DNA from: Cololabis saira
Taxonomy: Eukaryota; Chordata; Actinopteri; Beloniformes; Belonidae
Direction of reading: 5' to 3'
Length of the DNA: 64,000 nt
Assembly (NCBI RefSeq): GCF_033807715.1
Contig: NC_084596.1
Location: 27,664,879 to 27,728,878, forward strand
How positions within the stretch are numbered: the stretch's first letter is position 1; every line of letters starts with the position of its first letter. Under the pieces are notes generated by a model. It was given only the letters and a program-made list of their open reading frames with translations. It did not search any database and was not told the origin of the DNA. Below, piece after piece: positions 13,831 through 22,479 of the stretch. The translations under genes and the position numbers were made by a program.

Positions 13831-14300
13831 CATTATTTTCCTAATTAGATATTAGTCCTTATCATACATTTTAAAATTACGTCTCTCAGTGACTTTAATA
13901 TAAACAAAACATTACAAAATTATATCTAGAAATTAGCCATGTGGTCTCAAGATTCAAAATACTGATAGATTAAGTGAACAACCCTTATAGTATAATTAGA
14001 GTTTAATGTTCTGCTGGAAAGCATTTGGTCCTACTCCAGAGGAAAATTTTACTGCTCAAAGTTTGCTCTTCTACAGCTCGGCAGACAAATTTGAGATTCT
14101 CATCTCAGCCTCATTTTAGTTTCCATTTTGTCTTAAATGTTTTTCCTAAATTTCTCCTAAAATTCACTATGAGAAATAAGTGAGACAGAATAATTAGATG
14201 GAGTCATACTTGAGACTTTAAGGAGATACCATGCTAATGGTCCTTTATTACTCCTTTGGAAAAGAAAATGAGAAATACTGGAGCTATGGAGCAATATGTG

Positions 14301-14301
<1 letters not shown>

Positions 14302-14369
<68 letters not shown>

Positions 14370-14412
14370 ATTTCCCTTTTGGGATGAATAAAGTGATCTG
14401 AATCTGAATCTT
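14302..14412 (+). repeat. (CA)n microsatellite plus LINE tail
   Basis: CA repeat at 14302-14367, followed by tttcccttttgggatgaata aagtgatctgaatctgaatc, the usual 3' tail of a fish LINE ending in short tandem units. Confidence 0.8.
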
Positions 14413-14969
14413 AATATTTATTGAAATTTAAAACAGCAGTATTCAACTGTTAATTACAATGACTGAGTATTTTAAATACTATAGGTAGCTGTAATAATGT
14501 TAACAATAACGTTAACAAAGGTAATCAAAACCCAAACAATAAATGTGCCTCTTTTCAGTAAAAATTAGTTTTTAAAAACAGTACAAATCTTTCTAACAGT
14601 TTTTTGAGCAGTATCAACACAACTTTACAACAATGTACAACATTAAACAATTAACATCCAGCATTTACATACAATAAAAGACTTTTGAACACGGTCAACA
14701 ATCATCAATCAGTATGGCACATCCAATACATTACAGTGTTGTGGCCCTAATGCGGCATTTGTTTATGAATGTGGATTTTACTCTAGTGTTGTCAAGGCCC
14801 AGATCTGTAAATGTGTTTACTCCACGGGCTGATAACTTAATGTTACTGTTAAAGCTATTTATGGTTTCAAAATAATAACTCACCTCCCATCGATATGACC
14901 CTTACTGCCACATGGCCCCTGTTTCAGTGTATTCTTGTATTGTTTGGGTCGTGTGTCTCTTTCAGACAG

Positions 14970-15050
14970 ATCCATCCATCCATCCATTCATCCATCCATC
15001 CATCCGCCCATTTTCTATACCCGTTTAATCCTGTGCAGGGTCACGGGGTC
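14970..15050 (+). repeat. (CATC)n with L2-like tail
   Basis: Tandem catc units (14970-15006) followed by cccattttctatacccgttt and a gcagggtcacgggg motif; same family as 8236-8300 and 28835-28885. Confidence 0.65.
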
Positions 15051-15478
15051 TTTCAGACAGATACACAGCATAACCCATAGTTGATGAGTGCATTGGCGCC
15101 CCCTGTGGACAAAAGGGCGCACAGCAGATGTGTGGACGAGAGTGTGGACGCTTCAGACGAGATGCAGATCTAATGTTCTTTTTGTGGATTTTCTGGCGTT
15201 ATTTGCTCGAGGGAGACAGATATTGATACATTGCTTTGCAGATGGGGGGCATTTTAGTACTAATCAGAGGGGTTATGTGGTCCTAGTACGCTTCATCGAT
15301 TTGCAAAGGTAGGTGAAACAAAAGATAAATAGGCAACATGTGTTTTATTTTATTTGACCGAGCCGGGCTTCAAGGGTTCGAATAGGCTGCAACTTGTCTG
15401 TGATGTACAAATCTGAGTCGAGGCAGTTCATCAGGGCACCACAAGCCATTCGGGGGTGTGACTACAGTCATTGGGGTC
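15051..15478. other. igfbp3 upstream region
   Basis: No gene recognised. The open frame at 15088-15312 has no domain signal. This stretch probably holds the proximal igfbp3 control region. Confidence 0.4.
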
Positions 15479-15486
15479 TATATATA
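15479..15486 (+). promoter_or_regulatory. igfbp3: Candidate TATA box of igfbp3
   Basis: TATATATA about 130 bp before the start codon. With the usual 25-30 bp spacing, transcription would begin near 15510 and give a 5' UTR of about 105 bases. This rests on position and sequence only. Confidence 0.4.
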
Positions 15487-15616
15487 TTGAGACGTTTTTT
15501 GCCCGTTGGATTTATGTGAATGGGAAACTGACCAGTGAAAAGTCCTCCCCCCCTCGTTGTCTTTTGTTTTTATCTCTTATTTAATCATACATTGCCCACA
15601 TATCGCAGCCTACACT

Positions 15617-15995
15617 ATGGATTCCTGTTTTTTCGCACTTTGCACGGCTTTGCTGGTGGCGTCGCTGGTCCGCAGGTCAGGTGCGGGCGGGCCGGTCATC
15701 AGATGCGAGCCGTGCGACGCGGCGGCGCGGCTGCTGTGCAAGCCGCTGCCCAAGGACTGCGCGGAGCGGCTCCGGGAGCCCGGCTGCGGCTGCTGCCTGA
15801 CCTGCGCGCTCAGCCGCGGCCAGCCGTGCGGCGTGTACACGGCGAGGTGCGGCTCCGGGCTCACATGTCAGCATCAGCCGGGGGAGACGAGACCCCTGCA
15901 GGCTCTGCTGGAGGGACGCGGCGCTTGTGCGAACGCCACTAACAAGCGGAGCGCGCTGACGGTCAAACCCACCGCCCCGGTCAATGAAGTCCCAG
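15617..15995 (+). CDS. igfbp3: igfbp3 exon 1: signal peptide and N-domain
   Basis: GC-rich exon, strikingly different from its AT-rich flanks. It encodes the signal peptide and all 12 N-domain cysteines. Donor ag|gtaaaa at 15996; ends in phase 1. Confidence 0.93.
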
Positions 15996-18900
15996 GTAAA
16001 AAAAAAAGCGAATTTATGTTAAAAAAAAAAAAATTTGCGCGTCTTATTTGAAAGTACTTGGGTTTACAGATTAATGTGCGTCGATTGTTTGTTTTAAAGC
16101 CTGAATTATGGTTCTGCGTTAAATCGACGCAGAGCCTACGCCGTAGGGTCACGGCGTACCCTACGGCGTAGGCTCTGCGTTGGTGTAACGCGGAACCATA
16201 AATCAGCCTTAAGTTCTAATAGAAACAGTGGAGTTGTAGATGCTTTCAGATATTTTGATTTAGTACAACTAGAGAGGAATTTTACAATTCCTCTACATTC
16301 ATGAAAAGTGTGAGGATGAGACGCTATTGATGGAACTGTGTTTCATCTTCAGATTCAAACCTGATTTTCACATAGCACGACCTGTTTTGAGTCTTGTTGG
16401 CAGTGCAGATAACCCATATTGTACATCTATAATCTCAAAAACTCTCGTGGAGTCACAGCTTGCTAAGAAAATATGAAGACAAATGCTCTCTTTTATAGAT
16501 TATAAATAATGTTCTGTTTTGTTAATAAACACACTGTTCACAGAGCATACAGACATTCAGGATAAGGAGCAGAATCCCACCAGCTCATGTCTCCAAACTT
16601 CGTACAGCACCCACAGACCCAAGGGACCACTAAGGCCTCCGCTGCACCCCTTCCTCTCCTCTGCAAAGTCGGATGTGCTGCGACGGGAACAGCAGAAGAG
16701 AACCCAGGTCTTTAAAATAGAGGGTCTCCCAGGACCAGTCATCACAGACCAACAAAACTTCTCTTTAGAATCCAAACAGGAGCCAGAGTATGTAAGTACC
16801 GCAAACATTTTTTTTTTCCTGCCTTCAGAGCACACTAGGGAAATGTTTTCCTCCTCTTCCACTGTGTTTTGGTGTTTTTCTCCTCCTGCGGGTGATGAAA
16901 TGCTTTGGGTAGCGGTGCTGATGGTTGGCAGGGATCTGGAGCAGTAGAGTGGCATGGCAGCAAACGGGTACCATGGCCCTGCGGCTGACCTGGGTCAGGC
17001 GGTTGTTTGGCCACAAGGCGTCCGCGTGCCGGGTGTACTGAGAGCCAGTGAATGATGGATTGGCCGAAGTGAGTGCCTGTTGGGAAGCCCTGCTGCTATT
17101 TTGATCTTTCTTTGGCCAGAGAAGTGAGCACACTCTCGTAATGGGCTTTGACTGGCTGCTCTGATTAGTGACTGGAGTACTTGGACTTGAGGACAAACCT
17201 TTTGGCTCCATCTTTGAGCTGTTTAAAGTCCCCCCCCCCCCCCCCCCCCCATCCTTTGTGTTACTTGTAAGAGTTCTAAGCAGCTTTTGCAAACTGCTAA
17301 GCCTCTACAAGTCAGATTAATTCATCCACCGCCCTTTTCATATTGCCGCCACCATTATTTAGGTATTAAAAGTGGGCAGTGCATGATACAGCATGAGTCA
17401 GCTTTGGTTTGTTCACAAAAATGTCCAAAATCGCACTCAAAGAAAATGCAGCTACTAAAAGTGTGAATTGCATTGTATTTCTCAACACAGGAGTTTCAAG
17501 GGTGCACATTTTAAAACCAACTGATTATATGTCCCCTTCATTTTATAGGGTCCCTGTCGAAGAGAGATGGAGAGCATTCTCAGCAGCTTCAAAATGACCA
17601 GCATCCTCAACCCCAGAGGTTTCCGCATACCAAACTGTGACAAGAAGGGATTCTATAAGAAAAAGCAGGTAAAGAAAAGGTTTTAATTCATTGTTAGGTA
17701 ATCCCTTCGATCTGATATGACCCATAAAGGAAACTGGCATTTGCCTCCTTATAGGCTACATTGATTGAGATCAAATCCTGGGTTCTAGTGTCTCCAACCT
17801 TAGTTTTTTTGCTGCAGTCCAATTACAGCTTTGTTGCTGTCCTCTCGTAGTCATCGGTAGTTATTAGAGCCTCATCACCGCACCACCACACCAGTGAGGC
17901 AGACCCTAGCCACTGCCTCTGGAAAACAGGAACCACAGGGGCCAAACCCCAGCGGGGTTGACGACTGGGACAACAGCCATCTCCCAGGGAGACAGACGTC
18001 AAGGTGGCCACCGGCACCCCATGTGCTCGCCCCATAATTGCTGGACTTTTGAGAGGCAGACACAGAAATAGAGCTGCAGCCATCCCCACGCTCACATGGT
18101 TCACCCACGATCGGGTTGTAATAAATGAGTGGTTCTGATGCATTCATATGGAGGCACTTAAGGCTCCTGCACCGCTGCATCACCGAGGCAGCTTTTTCTT
18201 CTTGCATAGCAGTCCCTCCTGCTTAATGGAAGTGTTCTCCTTGACCTGCAATCATCTCATAAGCAGCCTTACAACACCAGGCTCATTGTCTGTGTTTATG
18301 TAGAATGGGCCGGCTTCGCCGCGCTGAGCCCTCTGGCGCTGAAGGAGTGGCAGACATTTCATCTTGGGACAGTTTAATTTGGATGCTTGCATAACTTAAA
18401 TAAATAAAAATAGCTCTTATTAACAGTAAATGCCTCTCAGAAAGGGAAAAAAGTAATGATTTCAAGTTGGAAGCAAATACTGTTTGTCAGTAAATCATGC
18501 TGAAGATTAAGATTACTTTAATAATGCTCTATTCCTTCCTGCTGCAGAACTTGTAGTTATGCAGCTTGGATTCACTCATAGCGATAAATAATATCAAAAC
18601 CACTGAATCATCTATAGGCTTTGATCAGCCTCTCAATCAACCCCGTATTTGACATATCAAACCAAATAAGGGCGCCTTCCCCCCCTGATCAGCACCGGCT
18701 CCTCGGTGGAGCAGCAGTATGGTCGCTGTAGCGTTTGAAATGAATGGCTGCATGTTTTACTGGAGTGGAGGTTGACCTTTAGTAAAATTGGCAGTAAAAT
18801 AGCAGCCCTTGGGTAGCTCCACAGACTCTGTAAGTCATTTGTAGTACCCATAATTTGGAGCTGTGGGGTATAATCAGCAACAGATGATTCGTACTGGCCA

Positions 18901-19345
18901 CTGGCTTCTGAAAATAGATCTTGGTTCACAGTTGTTCACAAACGGGACTGAGCAAATATTTTACCAGGTTTCTGTTTATCTTAAAAGCCTCTATATGTGT
19001 GTGTAACAGGAGGTAGACCATAAAAGCAGCTCAAAATACCACAGCATGTTGGATAGCCAAGACTGCGTCGACTCAGCACAAATCTGAACATTAATACCTC
19101 TTAACTATACTGTTCTACTTCATTGACTAAAGTGGCTAGTTACTCAAATGGCTGCACATTCCTCTGGATTTTTTACATTTAACTGTGCCACATCTGCCTT
19201 CCCTCCCCTTTGCTTTCAGTGCCGTCCATCAAAAGGCCGAAAGCGAGGCTTCTGCTGGTGTGTGGACAAATACGGACAGCCGTTGCCAGGGTTTGATGGG
19301 AAGGAGCGAGGAGACGCCCAGTACTACATTTCTGAGATCCAATAG
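15617..19345 (+). CDS. igfbp3: Insulin-like growth factor-binding protein 3
   Basis: A secreted carrier that binds IGFs and controls their access to the receptor. Exons are 15617-15995, 16544-16791, 17549-17668 and 19220-19345, in consistent phases, giving 290 aa (human: 291). The ATG at 15617 is the first in frame and starts a hydrophobic signal peptide (about residues 1-21). The N-domain has the 12 expected cysteines (30 to 104) including the GCGCC motif at 56-60. The variable linker has N-glycosylation sequons at N106 and N198. The thyroglobulin type-1 domain starts at GPCRRE (210) and keeps the basic segment KKKQCRPSKGRKRGFCWCV, known in IGFBP3 for nuclear import, acid-labile-subunit and heparin binding. 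Odd point: the last domain cysteine is Tyr284. That basic segment separates it from IGFBP5, its nearest relative. Confidence 0.96.
16099..16208. mobile_element. Palindromic MITE in igfbp3 intron 1
   Basis: Two arms of about 51 bp, roughly 85 percent complementary, meet at a 7-base centre; the inner parts (gcagagcctacgccgtaggg and its complement) are perfect. TTAA occurs at both outer edges. This short element is common in fish genomes; its superfamily cannot be decided from one copy. Confidence 0.75.
16544..16791 (+). CDS. igfbp3: igfbp3 exon 2: variable linker
   Basis: Acceptor ttcacag; reads EHTDIQDKEQNPTSS to NFSLESKQEPEY; donor gtaagt at 16792. The ending matches the human NFSSESKRETEY segment, including the glycosylation sequon. 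Confidence 0.9.
17230..17250 (+). repeat. Poly-C tract of 21
   Basis: Uninterrupted C run in igfbp3 intron 2, about 300 bp upstream of exon 3. Length is likely unreliable in sequencing. Confidence 0.9.
17549..17668 (+). CDS. igfbp3: igfbp3 exon 3: start of thyroglobulin type-1 domain
   Basis: Acceptor ttttatag; reads GPCRREMESILSSF to PNCDKKGFYKKKQ; donor gtaaag. Exactly 40 codons, phase 0 on both sides, as in other IGFBP genes. Confidence 0.95.
17669..19219 (+). other. igfbp3: igfbp3 intron 3
   Basis: A 1.55-kb intron. A GC-richer block at 17830-18140 has overlapping minus-strand open frames but no domain I recognise; the rest is AT-rich and featureless. Confidence 0.7.
19220..19345 (+). 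CDS. igfbp3: igfbp3 exon 4: end of thyroglobulin type-1 domain
   Basis: Acceptor gctttcag; reads CRPSKGRKRGFCWCVDKYG and on to GDAQYYISEIQ, then TAG. TAC at 19322-19324 stands where the family has a cysteine codon. Confidence 0.94.
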   Translation, partial: CRPSKGRKRGFCWCVDKYGQPLPGFDGKERGDAQYYISEIQ

Positions 19346-20245
19346 GAGTCCAGCGGGATGGGAGGGAGGGAGGTTGGGACAGAACAAGAAGAATTGTAAA
19401 CAAATGGAGACACTGAGGATATTGGAAAAGAATTCAAGAGAAGGCTTGGCCAATGTATGGATATTTTCTATTTCTATCTGTTGCCTGCAGGACCTTCTTT
19501 TTTCTCTCTAAGGAAGAGCAAGGGGAACAGAGAAAGTGTACCAGGAAGAAATCCTTGGACTTAAATGCAAAGGATGGACTAAGCTTTTTTTTTTTTTTTT
19601 TTTTTTTTTATTATTATTTTAACCTGGGAAAACGATACTCCCATTCATCTCAGAGGCCTTAAACTGATCATAAATCAAAGAGACATGTCACAAAGGGTGA
19701 CGAATGTGGTCTTTATTTACGCACAATTTATTGACATTGCATATATGTACATGCTGGTGATGCGTAATCATTCACAGGATGCTTGTGATTTATTATTAAG
19801 GCATTGCCTGTGGTCATGGTGACCAGGAAATGTATGTCTGTATGAATCTGTCCTTCAGTGTAAGCATGCAGTGTCTTACTAAGAATTCCTGTTCATGTAA
19901 ATTCCTTTGCTCCCACTTGCTTCCTGCTTTGGGGAGTCGGATGGGGCCGTGCAGCTCAAACTCTACCATGGATATAATTTAACTTTTTGTTGATGTTGTT
20001 GTTGTTTTTATGCTGGATATCAAGCTACGGAGACCGGGACGATTCTCTCTCTGTGGATTTGTTTTTTTTGTTACCTTGCATAAGCTGAGTACTTGATATA
20101 AAGTCTTCTGCCATTATCTTTGATTTCTGTGTAGATGATGATATTGTTTTGTCTTGACTTAAGTAAATATGTTTGCATGTACCCCCACCCCCCCCGCCCA
20201 GAAGTCTATTTTTACTTAATAAAGGCAGTACATATATGTCATTGT
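19346..20245 (+). other. igfbp3: igfbp3 3' UTR
   Basis: About 900 bases from the stop codon to just past the AATAAA at 20218-20223. It contains a 25-base T run (19585-19609). Confidence 0.7.
20218..20223 (+). terminator. igfbp3: igfbp3 poly(A) signal
   Basis: Canonical AATAAA followed by a GT/T-rich stretch; the best candidate after the igfbp3 stop codon. Confidence 0.65.
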
Positions 20246-20289
20246 TTTTCTTCAGTCCCTCAGTTGAACAGATTGGACACATAAACATG

Positions 20290-21169
20290 ATTTCATTGTG
20301 ATTAAATAACCTTTTATTTATGCACTTTCATAATAAAAATATATACACTGTCACAATAAAAGCACAAACTAAATAGCAGCATTTCATGCACATAACCTTC
20401 AGTAAAATTCTGGTCCAACACACTTGACCTCTAAAACAAACAAAGGCATAAACAAATGTACAAAAGAATATCTGCTGGAATAGATAAAAAAAAATAAGTC
20501 AAATAATGTGATAAAAAGCTGAGAAGAGCCCTCTGATCAACCAGGGCAACGGCAGAGACTAGCAGAGGTAGATAAATGCTGACCAACCCATCCCAAACCT
20601 CACGGCGGTCTGGATGAGTCCTGATATGTTTGTGCTCAGCCACCATGTAAATACTTGTGGCACTTTAAGTATTTCCCCCAAATGCCCATCGAGGAAATGG
20701 AGATACATTCAGACAATGTCAACAGGTTGAATGAATGAGCAGCTGTGTTGTTTCTTCCCATACGCAGTTCCAGTTTTGAATGAATGAAGAAGAAGAAAAA
20801 GAAAAAAAAGGTCCTAAAGACTCTGAAATGGGCTTGGCAGGATTGCAGACCTGAGGTTTTGTGCAATGGAGTTATTTAGTCAGAAACACCAATGTATACA
20901 GTGTTGCCCTATTTACAACTGAAAAAGTAGGCAAATATTTAAAAAAAAATGCAAAAAATGACAAATGGTTAATGTAAGACGGAATATACAAGTAGAGAAT
21001 AAATAAAGTTGTGTACCATTCATCATGTTAATAAATTAAGATACTTCCCATTATGATACCAGTCTTCAGATTAGATTGCTGAAGATTTATACATTAACCT
21101 AAAGTTGAGTTAAAAAGCAGGATTTCTTGTGTTTAAACATGTTTTGAGCATTATGTGTTAGCTCATCCC
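20290..21169 (-). other. igfbp1: igfbp1 3' UTR
   Basis: AU-rich sequence after the igfbp1 stop codon. It carries several ATTTA-type words on the minus strand, in keeping with the short-lived mRNA known for mammalian IGFBP1. The end is inferred from the poly(A) signal. Confidence 0.55.
20313..20318 (-). terminator. igfbp1: igfbp1 poly(A) signal
   Basis: AATAAA on the minus strand, about 855 bases after the igfbp1 stop. Other minus-strand AATAAA-like words occur upstream of it (around 20997-21003), so shorter 3' UTRs are possible. Confidence 0.5.
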
Positions 21170-21295
21170 TCAGTGGGTGACTTCTTGGTGGCACTCTGCA
21201 TCTCCGACGAGGTCGCTTGATCCTGGGAGCTTCTTCCCATTCCAAGCAGAGACGCACCAACAGCGAGCAGGCGGCCCGACCAAAGATGACTCACA
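21170..21295 (-). CDS. igfbp1: igfbp1 exon 4
   Basis: Acceptor atttcag; reads CESSLVGPPARCWCVSAWNG and ends GDAECHQEVTH, then TGA. All four remaining domain cysteines are present, in contrast to igfbp3. Confidence 0.92.
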   Translation of the reverse strand, partial: CESSLVGPPARCWCVSAWNGKKLPGSSDLVGDAECHQEVTH

Positions 21296-22333
21296 CTGAA
21301 ATGGAAACAGACAGGAAAACCCTCACAAATAAATCACCCGCTGGCTTTGGAGGAATCCCTCCCAGGGAGGTGCAATGACGTTAACTTTCTCAAAATTAAA
21401 AAAAGAAGAAGAAAGAAATCTCACCTGCTTGGCCTTGTAGAAGCCATGCTTGTCACAGTTGGGGAGGTAGAAAGTTGTAAACTTGTCCCCTAGTTTCTGC
21501 TGAGAGCTGACTATCATGTCCAGTGCTGCGTGTAGCTCAATATGACAGGGACCCTGTGCAGAGAAAAACAGCGAGAACCATATTTGCGTTATAACAAATA
21601 CACCACAATGCCAGAGAAAATCCCATAATTGAAGTTATACCTCAAGAAAAACAACACTGACCCATAGGGCTATATACTCCCTCTTGTGGAAAGACTGACA
21701 AATTACTCTTTACATAACTGATAAGTCACGTTTGAGTTTTCGTTTAGTTTTTTTTCCTCACCTGTTGTACCAGTTTGCTGAAGATGGCATTGACCTTGGC
21801 TTTGATGCTCTCGTGGCCCTCAGCAGTTTCTTGGTGGTCAGAGGGAGCGTTCAGTCCCAGCAGGTAGTGCAGGGAGCCATGGTCCGGGACTCCATCAGCA
21901 GCTTCCGCAGAGATTTAGAAAACAAGTTAGTCATTGCTCTTAAAAACAATCGGTTTAACATAATAAAAGAGCTGTTGCGGCTACCTTGGCCCTCGTCTTC
22001 AACGCAGACGCCCTGTCCTCTGGTCAGAGCGTGCAGGGGCCTGGCCTCTCCTGGCCTGGGAGTGCAGCGGAGACCCTCGCCACAGGAGGCCGTGTGAACC
22101 CCGCAGGAAGCTCCTTTCTCCAAAGCGCAGGCCATGCAGCAGCCACAGCCGGGCTCTCTCAGCACCTGCTTACATTCTGCTGGAATCGCAGGACAGTCGT
22201 TCAGCTTCTGTTGCGTGCAGGGGGCACAACGAATGGGCTCAGGCCCCACCACCGGGGATGACCTCGTCACGGCCGAGACCAGGGCCAGGGTCACCGCTGC
22301 TACAAATATCAGCTTCTTATGTAATCCAGGCAT
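21170..22333 (-). CDS. igfbp1: Insulin-like growth factor-binding protein 1
   Basis: A secreted, mostly liver-made IGF carrier induced by fasting and stress. Exons on the minus strand are 22333-21985, 21901-21762, 21553-21425 and 21295-21170, giving 247 aa. A signal peptide covers about residues 1-25. The N-domain has 12 cysteines (36 to 110) with GCGCC at 62-66. A short linker holds HYLLGLNAPSD and ESIKAKVNAIFSKLVQQ. The thyroglobulin type-1 domain runs from GPCHIEL through FYLPNCDKHGFYKAKQ and CWCVSAWNGKKLPGS, with all six cysteines present. The introns are tiny (83, 208 and 129 bp). The mammalian RGD is VGD here (residues 236-238). It lies tail to tail with igfbp3. Teleosts can carry igfbp1a and igfbp1b; which this is cannot be decided. 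Confidence 0.95.
21425..21553 (-). CDS. igfbp1: igfbp1 exon 3
   Basis: Acceptor tgcacag; reads GPCHIELHAALDM to FYLPNCDKHGFYKAKQ; donor gtgaga; 43 codons in phase 0. Confidence 0.93.
21762..21901 (-). CDS. igfbp1: igfbp1 exon 2: linker
   Basis: Reads AADGVPDHGSLHYLLGLNAP to IFSKLVQQ; donor cag|gtgagg. The acceptor (cggaag) is weak but is the only AG that keeps the frame. Confidence 0.82.
21985..22333 (-). CDS. igfbp1: igfbp1 exon 1: signal peptide and N-domain
   Basis: ATG at 22333-22331, 116 codons plus one base; donor aag|gtagcc. Encodes the IGF-binding N-domain. Confidence 0.93.
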
Positions 22334-22436
22334 CTTCAGTTCTTCTGATAAAGTTCTTTGCCTTTCTGGGCTTGTCCGTTAAAGTTGCTCTATATGGCTG
22401 TAGATTTCTTCTTAAGCGATTTCTGTGAACCAGCAG

Positions 22437-22444
22437 TATTTGTA
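22437..22444 (-). promoter_or_regulatory. igfbp1: Candidate TATA box of igfbp1
   Basis: TACAAATA on the minus strand, about 105 bases before the ATG and about 22 bases downstream of the HNF1-like site, the same order as in mammalian IGFBP1 promoters. Confidence 0.45.
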
Positions 22445-22466
22445 CGGGGATCTGACCTCCATACGG

Positions 22467-22479
22467 GTTAATGATTGAC
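22467..22479 (-). promoter_or_regulatory. igfbp1: HNF1-like site in the igfbp1 promoter
   Basis: GTCAATCATTAAC on the minus strand matches the palindromic HNF1 consensus GTTAATNATTAAC at all but one position. Mammalian IGFBP1 is known to need an HNF1 site just upstream of its TATA box for liver expression. Confidence 0.6.

Noticed and set aside
15088..15312. Possible short protein upstream of igfbp3
   Set aside because: No recognisable domain, no splice or polyadenylation context; likely chance.
15557..15616. Upstream extension of igfbp3 exon 1
   Set aside because: The upstream frame has no ATG, and ATG 15617 directly precedes a signal peptide.
15535..15942. Other open frames over igfbp3 exon 1, including 15864-15610 and 15874-15677 on the minus strand
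   Set aside because: Shadows of a GC-rich coding exon; they lack the conserved IGFBP cysteine pattern and splice phase.
16825..17292. Minus-strand 155-codon frame
   Set aside because: Runs across igfbp3 intron 2 and the poly-C tract (poly-Gly when translated); no conserved domain.
19185..19511. Alternative plus-strand frame over igfbp3 exon 4
   Set aside because: Out of frame with exons 1-3 and lacks the CWCV motif.
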